Numbered from the stretch's first letter, positions 20,541-33,133 are shown. The stretch is 64,000 bases of DNA from Motacilla alba alba (GCF_015832195.1 NC_052028.1:2275501-2339500); one strand, 5' to 3'. Program-made: numbers and translations. The notes: a model not told the origin generated them from the sequence alone.

Positions 20541-22480
20541 GCTCTCTTTCAGTCTAACACATATTTTTCAGTCTCTAAACCCACTTACAGCAATTTACAA
20601 CATTAAACTGTATCACTCCAGTATATCTCACTGTGAGGGAGGCTTTCTGAGTATTTCATGCACCACAGACATCATCCAAACAAGCAGTTATTCTAGATGG
20701 GGTGGCAGTCCTTCTCTAGAGGAACACGCTCAGTACAGTGCTCAGTACATTTCAGAGGAGAAAGGGCAAACATGGGAATGCAACAGCTCTGACACAAACA
20801 CAGAAAATCATTCAGGGACAGCTTTCTAGTCTCATCAAGGAGCCTTGGGATCCAGGAAAAGCAACGAAAAGACCAAACTCAACGACTTTTTTTTTAAAAG
20901 TTCTTCTTACTAAGAGCCTGAATGACAGATGAAGGACTCCAGGCGGCTCTTGAAAATGCAGTTTATTTTATCCAAGATGTTACAGCAGCCCAGGGTCGTG
21001 GCTAACAGAGCCTGTGCCTACAGCTGTCATCTCCAGCTGCAGACAAGCCTGAAGACCGTCTAATTTTGGTTACAATGCATTATATACTTTTCTTTGCTGA
21101 GCATCTTAACACATAAGAACCAATCTATACCTTAACTTTTACCTATAGCCTATCATAACTACTGTAATTACCATACTCATGTTACTAATCTCCAATCACA
21201 AAAAGTTCGTAATCCACAGTTTAAGCTAGAAGATGATTTTCAGTTCTCTTGCAGTGGGAGATTCTGAGACCTTTTTTCTACTTGCAACCTTGGTTCGTCT
21301 GTTTGCCTGTGCTATCTTTCTGCTGGGTAAAAGCATCTTCTGTTGGAGGTGGGTTTGTCCTTTGCTGTAAGGTATAAAAACCCCTTCTAACTAACATACT
21401 CTTTGCCTTCTTAGTTATCCAGTAAGACTGGATCAGCAACGCTTTTCTTCTATATCAAAAGTTGCTTCCATTTCTCCAGATTCCACATTCAAAAATCTTT
21501 CTGCCAAGCATGCAAATCTGTGAGACTTTCTTGTCAAAACTTCTTCCTTCACCACACTTCTTGAGTCCACCGTCCAATAATTGGGTTTTTGTAGTTGTGA
21601 ATTTTTATTTCAATGCATGCAATGACGATGAGCATGTTTCTACAGCTCTGTTCAGTTCCAGTCCAGCCTCACACTGTTTGTGCTGCTGTATTTCCAAGGC
21701 AATCCTGAGGTGACAGAACACCCAAGCCCTCCTTGTACGCCAAAAGGTGATTTTGTTGTGCACTTTGCTGCCCTGCTCTGAGCTGGATAAGGGAGATGAG
21801 ACTGCTGTTGTTAAAGGGTCAAAGTGCCTCCTTCCCTGCTCAGCTGGCACTGCCTGCGCTGCAATGGCTGGGTGGGAGCAACTCCCTGCTCCACCAGGCT
21901 GCACTGCTGAAGCACCTGCAGACATTTGGTGTCTGAATGAACAAGAAAGTTTGTCTTGTCTGTCATAGTGACGAGAAAGCAAAGCACAGAGAGAACACAT
22001 CTCAACCAGAGACATCCAGAATCCAGGGAAGAAGGGGTCGAGTCCTGAAGTGTAAAAAGGGCTTTTTGCACTTCACTGAGGAAATGTTTGGTGTGACAAA
22101 TTGCGACATTGTTAAAAGCTCAGAATAAAAACATCCTATGATGTTTCAGACAGCAAGAGAAACAAGGACATAGTTGTGAGTGCTAAGCACACACATACAG
22201 CCTGTTAGAAATGGCAGTAACAGAGCTGAAACAAATTACTAAATAAGTGAGAGAAGCTTCCCCTCCTTGACTCCCGTCCTTGTTCTTTGGAGTGGCAGAC
22301 TGGGTTTATTCTGAGGAGAATTGGAAGAAAGATGGTTGAACCACCTGCAAACACAGCTTAATTCTGGAGGCATCATTGCCACGTGCTGCAGCCTGGATCC
22401 CCTCCTCCCATGGGCCAAGAGCCGCATTCTTAGCTGGCGAAACCAAGGCGAGATAAAGCGTTGGTGACAGCACGGGCATG
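20541..22480 (-). pseudogene. Ghost protocadherin unit between P4 and P5 (flanks only)
   Basis: This is the cleanest ghost. The 3'-flank module (ending CTCCCATGGGCCAAGA at 22420) is joined directly to the 5'-flank module (GCCGCATTCTTAGCTGG from 22421). No CDS and no GC-rich promoter lie between. The ghost poly(A) hexamer is degraded at about 20541-20550. Allowing for the LTR, the 3' flank is about 1.22 kb, matching intact genes. Confidence 0.75.
20909..21556 (-). mobile_element. Solo LTR-like element, 648 bp, minus orientation (ghost P4-P5)
   Basis: Second copy of the 648-bp LTR. Here the flanking CTTCTT duplication is clear (20903-20908 and 21557-21562). Confidence 0.67.
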
Positions 22481-22663
22481 CCACTGAACACTCCTCTGGC
22501 TGCATCTCCCTGCTCAGGAACTGTACCCACCCAGCACTGCTTCAGACAAGGCATACAGTGACACAGTCCGTCGCAGAATACTGAAAAGCCTTGTCAGGGC
22601 TTTCCCTGAAATAACGTATCCAGGAAGAATTCTGTCTCCGCAAAATGGGGTTACAGTGCTCTC

Positions 22664-23922
22664 TTTATTTTAGTCTAACACATATTTTTCAGTTTGTAAC
22701 CCAAGAGTTATACCAATTCACAACGAGAAACTGAATCACTTCAGCACAACACAGCGGGAGGGAGGCTTTCTGATTATTTCATGCATCACAGTCATCATTC
22801 AAACAGCCAGTCATTCTAGATGCGGTGGCAGTCCTCTAGAGGAACAGGCAATGTAAGACTCAAAGTTCAGAGAGCAGGAGAAAGGGCAAAACAGAGAATC
22901 CAAGTGCTCTAACACATATGGGGAAAGTCATAAGAGGCCAGCTTTCCAGTCCCAACAAGAAAACACTGGATTCTGAAACAAGAATGGGGAAACAAAACTC
23001 AAAGTCCTTTTTCCAATGGTTTTCAAACTATCATATTTGGGACTTTTCCTTGAGAGAATTCTCTGATGGACACGAGGCATATTTTAATGCCCCCAAAGAG
23101 AATGAATTCATGTTCATGACCCTGTACAGTTATCCCCTGTGCAAACACAGCTTGACCTGACACTGCTGTATTTCCAAGGCAATTCCAAGGAGACAGAACA
23201 CCAAATGCACACTCACAGGACAAAGGAAGATATTGTTGTGCGTTTTGCTGCTCTGCTCTGTTTTGGTGTGCTCTGCTGTGCCCCGGAAGGATCCAAACTC
23301 CAGTCAACTTTCACGCAGAGCTGGAATTGCCTGCACTGCAATGGCTGGATGGCACAAATTCACCCTTTCAGTGGGCAGCGGGAGTGAAGCATTGGCAGAT
23401 GCACAGTGGTGGTACAGACAGACACACTGAGAAGAAAGTGTAACACACAGAGCCCACCCATCTCAGGCAGAGACATCCAAAAGCACCATGCTAATAGAAC
23501 ATCGTGACACAGTATTCAGAACGACCTTGCTCTCCCGGGAAAAGGGCTTTGCGTCACTTCAGGAGGTGTGAGATTTGTCTACACAACACTGCTAATGAGC
23601 TATAGCAAAGAATAAGAAGTCCAAGGTCTGTTTTGAAAGCAAGAGATAAAAGAGCATATTTGGGAGTCCATGATTAAAATCCATCAGAAATGATTGTTGC
23701 AGAGCTGAAATATACCACGGTCTGCAGAAATTAATCTGAGTGTCTTCTATTCCTTATTTGTTGTTTTGGAGTGGAAGACAAATTTTACTAAAAAAGGAAT
23801 TTTAAGGATATTGACTAGGACAGTTGGGAAGACATTTGCCCTGGAGGAATCATTGCCCCTTCCTGCAGCCTGGATCCCCTCCTCCCAAGAGCCAAGAAGC
23901 CTCTGTCTGTGCAGACCCTGGG
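22664..23922 (-). other. P5 3' flank / probable 3' UTR with poly(A) signal
   Basis: AATAAA on the minus strand at 22664-22669, 1254 bp past the P5 stop. Confidence 0.55.
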
Positions 23923-26364
23923 CTAGTTGAAGGAAAGAGCGTTGAACTGTCCTGCAGAGAGAGTCCCAGCACTGTCTGGGGCCATGTCCTCGGTGCTGAC
24001 AGGGACACCGGGGAAATCCTGCTCCTCACGCGGGCCCTGGCCCACGGCGCAGCGCTGCGGGGGCAGGCTGGGCAGGATGGGCTTGAGGAATTTGAACTCG
24101 CTGTTGCCCGAGCCCGTTGTGAGGCTGAGCTCGTAGCAGTAGGCGCGGGGCAGGGTCCCTGCAGCGGCTGCATCGGCCAGGCCGCTCTGCAGGGTGTCGG
24201 CAGCATAAAGCACGTGGCCAGCCTTCAGCTCCTTGCTCCTGCACGCCTTGCGAGCCACCAAGACTGCGGTGGAGATGAGGAAGAGCAGGGAGACAAAGAC
24301 CAAGGCAAGGATTAAATAGGCGGTCAGGGAGCCGCCCTGATCCTCGCTGGCCGGGCTGCTGTGCGGCAGGCGCACGTCCGACAAGTCCTTGAGCAGGAGA
24401 GCGCTCAGAGCTGCCGTGGCCGACAGCGGGGGCTTGCCGTTGTCCCTGACCAGCACAACGAGCTGCTGCCTCACGCTGTCCCTCTCCGTCACCGGCCTCC
24501 TCAGACGCACCTCCCCGCTCTGGGCGCCCACGGAAAACAGCCCCGGCTCGGTGGCCCTCAGCAGGTGGTACAAGAGCCAGGAGTTCTGGCCCGAGTCGGC
24601 GTCGACGGCCACCACTTTGCTGACGAGGTAGCCCGCCTCAGCCGACACGGGCACCAGCTCACTGGAGGCTGGGCCGCTCTCCTGCGCTGGGTAGAGCACC
24701 AGCGGGGCGTTGTCGTTCTCGTCCAGCACCACAAGGCGGACGGTGACGTTGGCTCTGAGCGGAGGAGAGCCCGCGTCAGAGGCACTGACCGTCACCTCGG
24801 TCTGCCGCAGGCGCTCGTAGTCCAGGGGCCGCAGCACAAACACGTGTCCCTTCTCCGAGTTCACAGAGATGCAGGAGCACGAGGGCCGCTCTGCGCCTGC
24901 CTCTGGTGCCAGGGAATAGGTCACCTTGGCGTTGAGCCCCACGTCGGCGTCTGCAGCACTCACGGCTCCAACAAACGCCATGGGCACGTTGTTCTCACGC
25001 ACGTACATGGTGTAGGAGGTCTGGTTGAAGACGGGCGCGTTGTCATTGACATCCGAGATGTCCACGGTGAAGGTCTGCGTGCTTGTGAGAGGAGGCGAGC
25101 CCGCATCCGCTGCCGTGACACTGAGGACGTACCGAGGCGTCTCCTCGCGGTCCAGCGCGCTCACCGTCACCAGCTCATAGTAATTCTTATAGGCTGGCCG
25201 CAGCGAGAAGAAGAGCTGATCCTCCAGGGCACACGAGATCTTCCCGTTGGCACCGGAATCCCGGTCCCTGACCGTAAACAGGGCAACCACCGTGCCGGGC
25301 TCTGTGTTCTCGGGGAGGGGACTGCTGAACGAGCTGACCACCACCTCCGGGGCATTGTCATTCACATCCACCACCTCCACCAGCACCTTGCAGATTGCTG
25401 AAAGGCCCCCTCCATCTCTGGCCCTCACAATCAGCTCGTGACTTTGTGCTGCCTCGAAGTCCAGTGGTTTTGTGAGTTTAATTTCCCCAGTAATGGGATC
25501 AATCACAAATGCTGAATCACTCTGTCCCACTGCCTGGCTGAGTTGATAGGAGATGTCCCCATTAACTCCTGCATCTGAATCAGTTGCCAGCACAGTCAGA
25601 ACCACAGAGCCCTCTGGCATGTTCTCCAGAACCTTCCCAAGATAACGATCTTGTGTGAAGATGGGAGCATTGTCATTTACATCTAGAATGGTAATAGAGA
25701 TCTCGATGGCCCCACTCCTGGGAGGAGAGCCCCCATCCACAGCAATAACACTGAAAACCATCTCTGCCTGCTCCTCTCTGTCTAGTGCCTTTTCTAAAAC
25801 AAGTTCAAGATATTTGTCACCACCAGTCCGGCTTCCATAGGAGATACTGAAATACTCGTTCTCTGGAGTAATACTGTACGCCTGGACTGTGTTGCTGCCA
25901 ATATCAAGATCTAGAGCAACCTCCAGAGGGAAACGTGAACCAGGATCAGTCTTTTCCGTGATGTCAAAAGCGACTCGTTCCTCGGGGAAGAGGGGAGAAT
26001 GATCATTGATGTCCTGCAGAGTCACCTCGACCCGAAAGAACTGCAGGGGGTTGTCGAGCAGCAGCTCGAAGGGGAGCATGCAGGTGGCGGACTGGGCGCA
26101 CAGCTGCTCGCGGTCCAGCCTCCCCGCCACGACGAGGCGGCCGGAGGCGCGCTCTAAGGCGAAATGCTGCCGGCCGTCCTCCGAGAGCAGGCGGGCGCGG
26201 CGAGCCGAGAGCTGCGCCGGCGTCAGCCGCGCGTCCTCCGCCAGCTTGCCCACCAGGGAGCCGCTCGGCGCCTCCTCGGCTACGGAGTAGCGGATGGGCT
26301 CGGCGCGAGCGAGCGGCAGCGACACGAAAGCACAGAGACAAAGCACTTGCCTTGCGAGCGCCAT
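23923..26364 (-). CDS. P5: beta-type clustered protocadherin (PCDHB-like), complete
   Basis: 813 residues, intact. EC2 opens [19 protein letters not shown], nearly the P4 version, then changes to a [19 protein letters not shown] block with private Val in [13 protein letters not shown] and Ala in [12 protein letters not shown]3 has DSDAG where most copies have DPDAG. EC5 has Met for Thr in [12 protein letters not shown]6 has WLLYHLL, a version shared with P2 and P4, where the others have WLSYHLL. The next gene upstream is P6, with a 601-bp LTR between. Confidence 0.95.
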   Translation of the reverse strand: MALARQVLCLCAFVSLPLARAEPIRYSVAEEAPSGSLVGKLAEDARLTPAQLSARRARLLSEDGRQHFALERASGRLVVAGRLDREQLCAQSATCMLPFELLLDNPLQFFRVEVTLQDINDHSPLFPEERVAFDITEKTDPGSRFPLEVALDLDIGSNTVQAYSITPENEYFSISYGSRTGGDKYLELVLEKALDREEQAEMVFSVIAVDGGSPPRSGAIEISITILDVNDNAPIFTQDRYLGKVLENMPEGSVVLTVLATDSDAGVNGDISYQLSQAVGQSDSAFVIDPITGEIKLTKPLDFEAAQSHELIVRARDGGGLSAICKVLVEVVDVNDNAPEVVVSSFSSPLPENTEPGTVVALFTVRDRDSGANGKISCALEDQLFFSLRPAYKNYYELVTVSALDREETPRYVLSVTAADAGSPPLTSTQTFTVDISDVNDNAPVFNQTSYTMYVRENNVPMAFVGAVSAADADVGLNAKVTYSLAPEAGAERPSCSCISVNSEKGHVFVLRPLDYERLRQTEVTVSASDAGSPPLRANVTVRLVVLDENDNAPLVLYPAQESGPASSELVPVSAEAGYLVSKVVAVDADSGQNSWLLYHLLRATEPGLFSVGAQSGEVRLRRPVTERDSVRQQLVVLVRDNGKPPLSATAALSALLLKDLSDVRLPHSSPASEDQGGSLTAYLILALVFVSLLFLISTAVLVARKACRSKELKAGHVLYAADTLQSGLADAAAAGTLPRAYCYELSLTTGSGNSEFKFLKPILPSLPPQRCAVGQGPREEQDFPGVPVSTEDMAPDSAGTLSAGQFNALSFN

Positions 26365-27032
26365 GGCGCGGCGGCGGCGGCGGCGGCGGCCGGGGTCGGT
26401 GTCGGTGTGGCGGGTGTGCCGGGCGATTCCCCGCGGAAAGCGGCCAAGTGCGGGGCGGGCGCCTTCCCTCGCTGTCGGAGCTTCCGGCCGGCGGCCGTAA
26501 CGCAGCCGGGGTGTCCCGGCAGCGGCTGACACGGGGCAGCGCTCGCTGCCGCAGCCGCTGCCACCTCCGCCCGGCTGCGCTGAGCTCTTCTAAACTGACC
26601 TGGCCTGGGATGGGCTGAGCCTGTCTGTGTGTCAGTCTGCGCTGCGCCGAGCCTGTCTGTCAGTCAGTCTGCGCTGCGCCGAGCCTGTCTGTCTGTCAGT
26701 GTGCGCTGCGCCGAGCCTGTCTGTCTGTCAGTCTGCGCTGCGCCGAGCCTGTCTGTCTGTCAGTGTGCGCTGCGCCGAGCCTGTCTGTCTGTCTGGCTGC
26801 GCTGGGCTCAGCTCGCTCGGGCTGCGCCGCTCCGGGCTCGGCCGCCTCCGCTGCCGCAGCCGCTCGGCGCCGCCTTGGCCGAGGGCACCACCCAGCGGTG
26901 CGCGCTGGGACTGCAGCCGCCGCCGCCAGCAGCCCGCGCTGCCGCTCGGCCCGGCCCGCGATCCCGAACGCACCGAGACAGCCGGGGCACGAACGGAACG
27001 CGGCGGCAACCAGGGCAGCCTGAGGCCGAGGC
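26365..27032 (-). promoter_or_regulatory. P5 5' UTR, CTCF/CSE-like site and CpG-rich promoter block
   Basis: One perfect hexamer unit, CTCF-like core at 26558-26566 (194 bp from the ATG), minisatellite, then the GC block to about 27032. Confidence 0.6.
26617..26800. repeat. 32-bp minisatellite upstream of P5 (6 units)
   Basis: Regular 32-bp spacing of unit starts: 26617, 26649, 26681, 26713, 26745 and 26777. Confidence 0.9.
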
Positions 27033-27089
27033 TCAGCTCACAACACCCAAGCAGGATTCCTTCCACGGCAGGAGAAACAGCACGGGCGA

Positions 27090-27690
27090 TGTCGGAACCC
27101 AGGACATTCTTCTGACTGCTCAGGATGGCCCGAGCCCCTTCCAGGGGCCTCTGAGACCCTGCATGAAGCCGAAGCCAGCTGTGACTTAGATTTTGACCCA
27201 TGGAACAAATGAGTAACTTTGTATGAGGAATTACAAGTCACAAAAGTTTAAGTCGCATAATAATTGTTGTCTTAGAGCAAAAAGTAGAATTTTGGGGATT
27301 CTTAGAATGGAGGTTTGGGGTCCCAAGATGGAGGGATTTGGGCGTGCCCTGTCCTTCTTCTTTCTTCTTTCTAACCTCAGTGATGTGAGCGATGTTGGCA
27401 CTTTTAGATTGGTTCTCAGTAGAAACTGACTAACACAGGTGATAGGTATTGGAACATCAGTACAAACATAGTACCCGTAGTTTTCAGTATAAAAGACAAC
27501 AGCAGCCCGGGAGGTGTGCCGTGTGCCTCTGGCTGACCTGCTGAACAGATCTCGGTGGGCCAGAGAAAGAATGTAAGAGATGAGAAATAATAAACAACCT
27601 TGAGAACTACAGTCGAAGAGTTGTGACTCCTTCTTTGACAGCTGGGCTGGGAAAAAAGACTTTCAAACGCATCTCGGGGTCATCCTGATA
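27090..27690 (+). mobile_element. Solo LTR-like element, 601 bp, plus orientation (P5-P6 spacer)
   Basis: Copy of the 10256 element, with TATAAAA at 27488-27494 and the same ends. Confidence 0.62.
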
Positions 27691-27919
27691 GGGGAGACTC
27701 CCAGAAGGGGATGAGCGATAGTGACGGCACAGGCATGCCAATGCACACTCTCCTGGCTGCATCACCCCACTCAGGAACTGTGCCCACACAACATTGCTTC
27801 AGACAAGGGACACAGTGAGAAAGTAAGTTGCACAATTTCGAAAAGTCTTGACAGGGCTTTCCCAGAAGGAATGTATCTACAAAGAATTCGGTCTCCACAC
27901 AAGGACTCAGGGTGTTCGC

Positions 27920-29181
27920 TTTATTTCAGTCTAACACATATTTTCAGTTTCCCATCCCAGTGTTATTCCAATTTACAACATTGAACTGTATCACTCCAGC
28001 ACATCACAGTGTGAGGGAGGCTTTCTGATTATTTCATGCATCACAGACATCACTTAAACAGCCAGTTATTCTAGGTGGGGTGGCAGTCCTTCTCTAGAGG
28101 AACACGCTCAGTACAGTGCTCAGTACATTTCAGAGGAGAAAGGCAAACATGGGAATGCAAATGCTGTGACACAAACACAGAAAATCATGTGGGGACAGCT
28201 TTCCAGGCCCATCAAGGAGCCTTGGTATTCAGGAACGACAAGGAAAAGACCAAACCCAAAGTCTTTTTTTCTAAAGTTCTTCTTGACTGCACCTTCCAAT
28301 AATTCTGTTTTAGTATTTGTGGACTTTTTCCTTCCATGCATTAATTAACAATGAACGTGTTTCTACAGGTCTGTTGAGTCACAGTCTATGCTAACATTGT
28401 TTGTGCTGCTGTATTTCCAAGGCAATCATGAGGTGACAGAACTCCCAAGCCCTTCTTGTAGGCCAAAAGAAGATTTTGTTGTGCCTTTTGCAGCTCTGCT
28501 GTGAGCTAGATAAGGAAGATGGGACTGCTGTGGCTAAAGGGTCCATATCACCTCCTTCCCAGCCGGGCTGGAGCTGCCTCTGTTGCAATGGCTGGGTGGG
28601 AGCAACTCCCTGCTTCACCAGAGAGCACTACTGAAGCACCTGCAGATCTTCAATGTCTGCATGGAAAAATATGGTGACAAGAAAGCAAAGCACACAGAGC
28701 CCACACCTCAGAAAGAGATCCAGAACCCAGGGAAGAAAAGGCCTAATGCTCACATGATATTGTGACTCAGTATTTAAAAGATTCCTGGTTTTCCAGAGCT
28801 TGGAAGATTTTTTTTTGCATTTCAGTGAGGATATGATTCATTAGGCCAGCAGTGATACTGCCTTAAAGATCAGAACAAAAAGATCCCCTGGATTGTCAGG
28901 CAGCAAGAGAAAGCAGACCATAGGTTGAGGGCTAACCACACATAAAGCCTGTTAGAAAAGGCTGTAGAAAAGGTGAAACCCATTAAAAGCTAAGTAAGAA
29001 AACCTTGGGTTCTTTAATATCCTTCCTTGCTTTTTGGACTGGCAGACATTTACTTTGAAGAAAATTTTGGGAAGTCAGTTAAACCAATTGAAAGTCTCTA
29101 TAGATGACCCATTGCCACGTGCTGCAGCCTGGATCCCCTCCTCCCAAGAGCCAAGAAGCCTCTGTCTGTGCAGACCCTGGG
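27920..29181 (-). other. P6 3' flank / probable 3' UTR with poly(A) signal
   Basis: AATAAA on the minus strand at 27920-27925, 1257 bp past the P6 stop. Confidence 0.55.
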
Positions 29182-31623
29182 CTAGTTGAAGGAAAGAGCG
29201 TTGAACTGTCCTGCAGAGAGAGTGCCAGCACTGTCTGGGGCCATGTCCTCGGTGCTGACAGGGACACCGGGGAAATCCTGATCCTCACGCGGGCCCTGGC
29301 CCACGGCGCAGCGCTGCGGGGGCAGGCTGGGCAGGATGGGCTTGAGGAATTTGAACTCGCTGTTGCCCGAGCCCGTTGTGAGGCTGAGCTCGTAGCAGTA
29401 GGCGCGGGGGAGGGTCCCTGCAGCGGCTGCATCGGCCGGGCCGCTCTGCAAGGTGTCGGCAGCATAAAGCACGTGGCCAGCCTTCAGCTCCTTGCTCCTG
29501 CACGCCTTGCGAGCCACCAAGACTGCGGTGGAGATGAGGAAGAGCAGGGAGACAAAGACCAAGGCAAGGATTAAATAGGCGGTCAGGGAGCCGCCCTGAT
29601 CCTCGCTGGCCGGGCTGCTGTGCGGCAGGCGCACGTCCGACAAGTCCTTGAGCAGGAGAGCGCTCAGAGCTGCCGTGGCCGACAGCGGGGGCTTGCCGTT
29701 GTCCCTGACCAGCACAACGAGCTGCTGCTTCACGCTGTCCCTCTCCGTCACCGGCCTCCTCAGACGCACCTCCCCGCTTTGGGCGCCCACGGAAAACAGC
29801 CCCGGCTCGGTGGCCCTCAGCAGGTGGTACGAGAGCCAGGAGTTCTGGCCCGAGTCGGCATCGACGGCCACCACTTTGCTGACGAGGTAGCCCGCCTCAG
29901 CCGACACGGGCACCAGCTCACTGGAGGCTGGGCCGCTCTCCTGCGCTGGGTAGAGCACCAGCGGGGCGTTGTCGTTCTCGTCCAGCACCACAAGGCGGAC
30001 GGTGACGTTGGCTCTGAGCGGAGGAGAGCCCGCGTCAGAGGCACTGACCGTCACCTCGGTCTGCCGCAGGCGCTCGTAGTCCAGGGGCCGCAGCACAAAC
30101 ACGTGTCCCTTCTCCGAGTTCACAGAGATGCAGGAGCACGAGGGCCGCTCTGCGCCTGCCTCTGGTGCCAGGGAATAGGTCACCTTGGCGTTGAGCCCCA
30201 CGTCGGCGTCTGCAGCACTCACGGCTCCAACAAACGCCGTGGGCACGTTGTTCTCACGCACGTACATGGTGTAGGAGGTCTGGTTGAAGACGGGCGCGTT
30301 GTCATTGACATCCGAGATGTCCACGGTGAAGCTCTGCGTGCTTGTGAGAGGAGGCGAGCCCGCATCCGCTGCCGTGACACTGAGGACGTACCGAGGCGTC
30401 TCCTCGCGGTCCAGCGCGCTCACCGTCACCAGCTCATAGTAATTCTTATAGGCTGGCCGCAGCGAGAAGAAGAGCTGATCCTCCAGGGCACAGGAGATCT
30501 TCCCGTTGGCACCGGAATCCCGGTCCCTGACCGTAAACAGGGCAACCACCGTGCCGGGCTCTGTGTTCTCGGGGAGGGGACTGCTGAACGAGCTGACCAC
30601 CACCTCTGGGGCATTGTCATTCACATCCACCACCTCCACCAGCACCTTGCAGATTGCTGAAAGGCCCCCTCCATCTGTGGCTTTCACACTGAGCTCATGA
30701 CTTTGTGCTGCCTCGAAGTCCAGAGGTTTTGTGAGTTTAATTTCCCCAGTCATGGGATCAATCACAAATGCTGAATCACTCGGTCCCACTGCCTGACTGA
30801 GTTGATAGGAGATGTCTCCATTAACTCCTGCATCCGGATCAGTTGCCATCACAGTCAGAACCACAGAGCCCTCTGGCATGTTCTCCAAAACCTTCCCAAT
30901 ATAACGATCTTGTGAGAATATAGGAGCATTGTCATTTGCATCTAGAATGGTAATAGAGATCTCGATGGTCCCACTCCTGGGAGGAGAGCCACCATCCACG
31001 GCAATAACACTGAAATCCATCTCTGCCTGCTCCTCTCTGTCTAGTGGCTTTTCTAAAACAAGTTCAAGATATTTGTCACCAGTAGTCCGACTTCCATAGG
31101 AGACACTGAAGTACTCGGTCTCTGGAGAGATGCTGTACGCCTGGACTGTGTTGCTGCCAATATCAAGGTCCCGAGCAACCTCCAGAGGGAAACGTGAACC
31201 CGAGTCGCTCGTCTCTGGAATCTTAAAAGTCACTCGTTCCTCGGGGAAGACGGGAGAATGATCATTGATGTCGTGCAGAGTCACCTCGACCCGAAAGAAC
31301 TGCAGGGGGTTGTCGAGCAGCAGCTCGAAGGGGAGCATGCAGGTGGCGGACTGGGCGCACAGCTGCTCGCGGTCCAGCCTCCCCGCCACGACGAGGCGGC
31401 CGGAGGCGCGCTCTAAGGCGAAATGCTGCCGGCCGTCCTCCGAGAGCAGGCGGGCGCGGCGAGCCGAGAGCTGCGCCGGCGTCAGCCGCGCGTCCTCCGC
31501 CAGCTTGCCCACCAGGGAGCCGCTCGGCGCCTCCTCGGCTACGGAGTAGCGGATGGGCTCGGCGCGAGCGAGCGGCAGCGACACGAAAGCACAGAGACAA
31601 AGCACTTGCCTTGCGAGCGCCAT
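29182..31623 (-). CDS. P6: beta-type clustered protocadherin (PCDHB-like), complete
   Basis: 813 residues, intact. EC2 opens [19 protein letters not shown], whose TSDSGS is shared with P10 and P11, and continues [20 protein letters not shown] with private Asp in [15 protein letters not shown]3 has VLTVMATDPDAG and QAVGPSDSAF. EC1 ends TLHDINDHSP (His for Gln), a change shared only with P11. The tail reads PREDQ for PREEQ. The 5' flank is of the P9 type (no GGGGTC before the hexamers). Confidence 0.95.
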   Translation of the reverse strand: MALARQVLCLCAFVSLPLARAEPIRYSVAEEAPSGSLVGKLAEDARLTPAQLSARRARLLSEDGRQHFALERASGRLVVAGRLDREQLCAQSATCMLPFELLLDNPLQFFRVEVTLHDINDHSPVFPEERVTFKIPETSDSGSRFPLEVARDLDIGSNTVQAYSISPETEYFSVSYGSRTTGDKYLELVLEKPLDREEQAEMDFSVIAVDGGSPPRSGTIEISITILDANDNAPIFSQDRYIGKVLENMPEGSVVLTVMATDPDAGVNGDISYQLSQAVGPSDSAFVIDPMTGEIKLTKPLDFEAAQSHELSVKATDGGGLSAICKVLVEVVDVNDNAPEVVVSSFSSPLPENTEPGTVVALFTVRDRDSGANGKISCALEDQLFFSLRPAYKNYYELVTVSALDREETPRYVLSVTAADAGSPPLTSTQSFTVDISDVNDNAPVFNQTSYTMYVRENNVPTAFVGAVSAADADVGLNAKVTYSLAPEAGAERPSCSCISVNSEKGHVFVLRPLDYERLRQTEVTVSASDAGSPPLRANVTVRLVVLDENDNAPLVLYPAQESGPASSELVPVSAEAGYLVSKVVAVDADSGQNSWLSYHLLRATEPGLFSVGAQSGEVRLRRPVTERDSVKQQLVVLVRDNGKPPLSATAALSALLLKDLSDVRLPHSSPASEDQGGSLTAYLILALVFVSLLFLISTAVLVARKACRSKELKAGHVLYAADTLQSGPADAAAAGTLPRAYCYELSLTTGSGNSEFKFLKPILPSLPPQRCAVGQGPREDQDFPGVPVSTEDMAPDSAGTLSAGQFNALSFN

Positions 31624-31643
31624 GGCGCGGCGGCGGCGGCGGC

Positions 31644-31679
<36 letters not shown>

Positions 31680-32240
31680 GGCGGGTGTGCCGGGCGATTC
31701 CCCGCGGAAAGCGGCCAAGTGCGGGGCGGGCGCCTTCCCTCGCTGTCGGAGCTTCCGGCCGGCGGCCGTAACGCAGCCGGGGTGTCCCGGCAGCGGCTGA
31801 CACGGGGCAGCGCTCGCTGCCGCAGCCGCTGCCACCTCCGCCCGGCTGCGCTGAGCTCTTCTAAGCTGAGCTGAGCTGGGCTGGGCTGAGTCGAGCCTGT
31901 CTGTCAGTCTGCGCTGGGCCGAGCCTGTGTGTCTGTCAGTCTGCGCTGCGCCGAGCCTGTCTGTCTGTCAGTGTGCGCTGCGCCGAGCCTGTCTGTCTGT
32001 CTGGCTGCGCTGGGCTCAGCTCGCTCGGGCTGCGCCGCTCCGGGCTCGGCCGCCTCCGCTGCCGCAGCCGCTCGGCGCCGCCTTGGCCGAGGGCACCACC
32101 CAGCGGTGCGCGCTGGGACTGCAGCCGCCGCCGCCCGCAGCCCGCGCTGCCGCTCGGCCCGGCCCGCGATCCCGAACGCACCGAGACAGCCGGGGCACGA
32201 ACGGAACGCGGCGGCAACCAGGGCAGCCTGAGGCCGAGGC
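31624..32240 (-). promoter_or_regulatory. P6 5' UTR, CTCF/CSE-like site and CpG-rich promoter block
   Basis: Five perfect hexamer units directly after a short GCC tract, CTCF-like core at 31829-31837 (206 bp from the ATG), GC block to about 32240. Confidence 0.6.
31893..32006. repeat. 32-bp minisatellite upstream of P6 (4 units)
   Basis: Unit starts at 31893, 31921, 31953 and 31985. The first unit is 28 bp. Confidence 0.87.
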
Positions 32241-32303
32241 TCAGCTTACAACACCCAAGCAGGAGCAGAATTCCTTCCCCGGCAGGAGAAACAGCACGGG
32301 CGA

Positions 32304-32904
32304 TGTCGGAACCCAGGACATTCTTCTGACTGCTCAGGATGGCCCGAGCCCCTTGCAGGGGCCTCTGAGATCCTGGCATGAATCCAAAGCCACCTGTGAC
32401 TTAGATTTTGACCCATGGAACAAATGAGTAACTTTGTATGAGGGATTACAAGTCACAAAATTTAAGTCGCATAATAATTGTTGTCTTAGGGTGAAAAGTA
32501 GAATTTTAGGGATTCTTAGAATGGAGCTTTGGGGTCCCAAGATGGAGGGATTTGGGCATGCCCTGTCCTTCTTCTTTCTTCTTTCTAACCTCAGTGGTGT
32601 GGGTGATGTTGGCACTTTTAGATTGGTTCTCAGTAGAAAGTGACTAACACAGGTGATAGGTATTGGAACATCAGTACAAATATAGTACCCGTAGTTTTCA
32701 GTATAAAAGACAACAGCAGCCCGGGAGGTGTGCCGTGTGCCTCTGGCTGACCTGCTGAACAGATCTCGGTGGGCCAGAGAAAGAATGTAAGAGATGAGAA
32801 ATAATAAACAACCTTGAGAACTACAGTCGAAGAGTTGTGACTCCTTCTTTGACAGCTGGGCTGGGAACAAAGACTTTCAAACGCATCTCGGGGTCAACCT
32901 GATA
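32304..32904 (+). mobile_element. Solo LTR-like element, 601 bp, plus orientation (P6-P7 spacer)
   Basis: Same element as at 10256. Unusually it shares a spacer with a 648-bp LTR and a ghost, the only spacer with both LTR families. Confidence 0.62.
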
Positions 32905-33133
32905 GGGGAGACTCCCAGAAGGGGATGAGCAATAGTGACGGCACAGGCATGCCAATGAACACTCTCCTGGCTGCATCACCCCACTCAGGAACTGTGCCCA
33001 CACAACATTGCTTCAGACAAGGGACACAGTGAGAAAGTAAGCTGCACAATTTCGAAAAGTCTTGACAGGGCTTTCCCAGAAGGAATGTATCTACAAAGAA
33101 TTCTGTCTCCACACAAGGACTCAGGGTGTTCGC

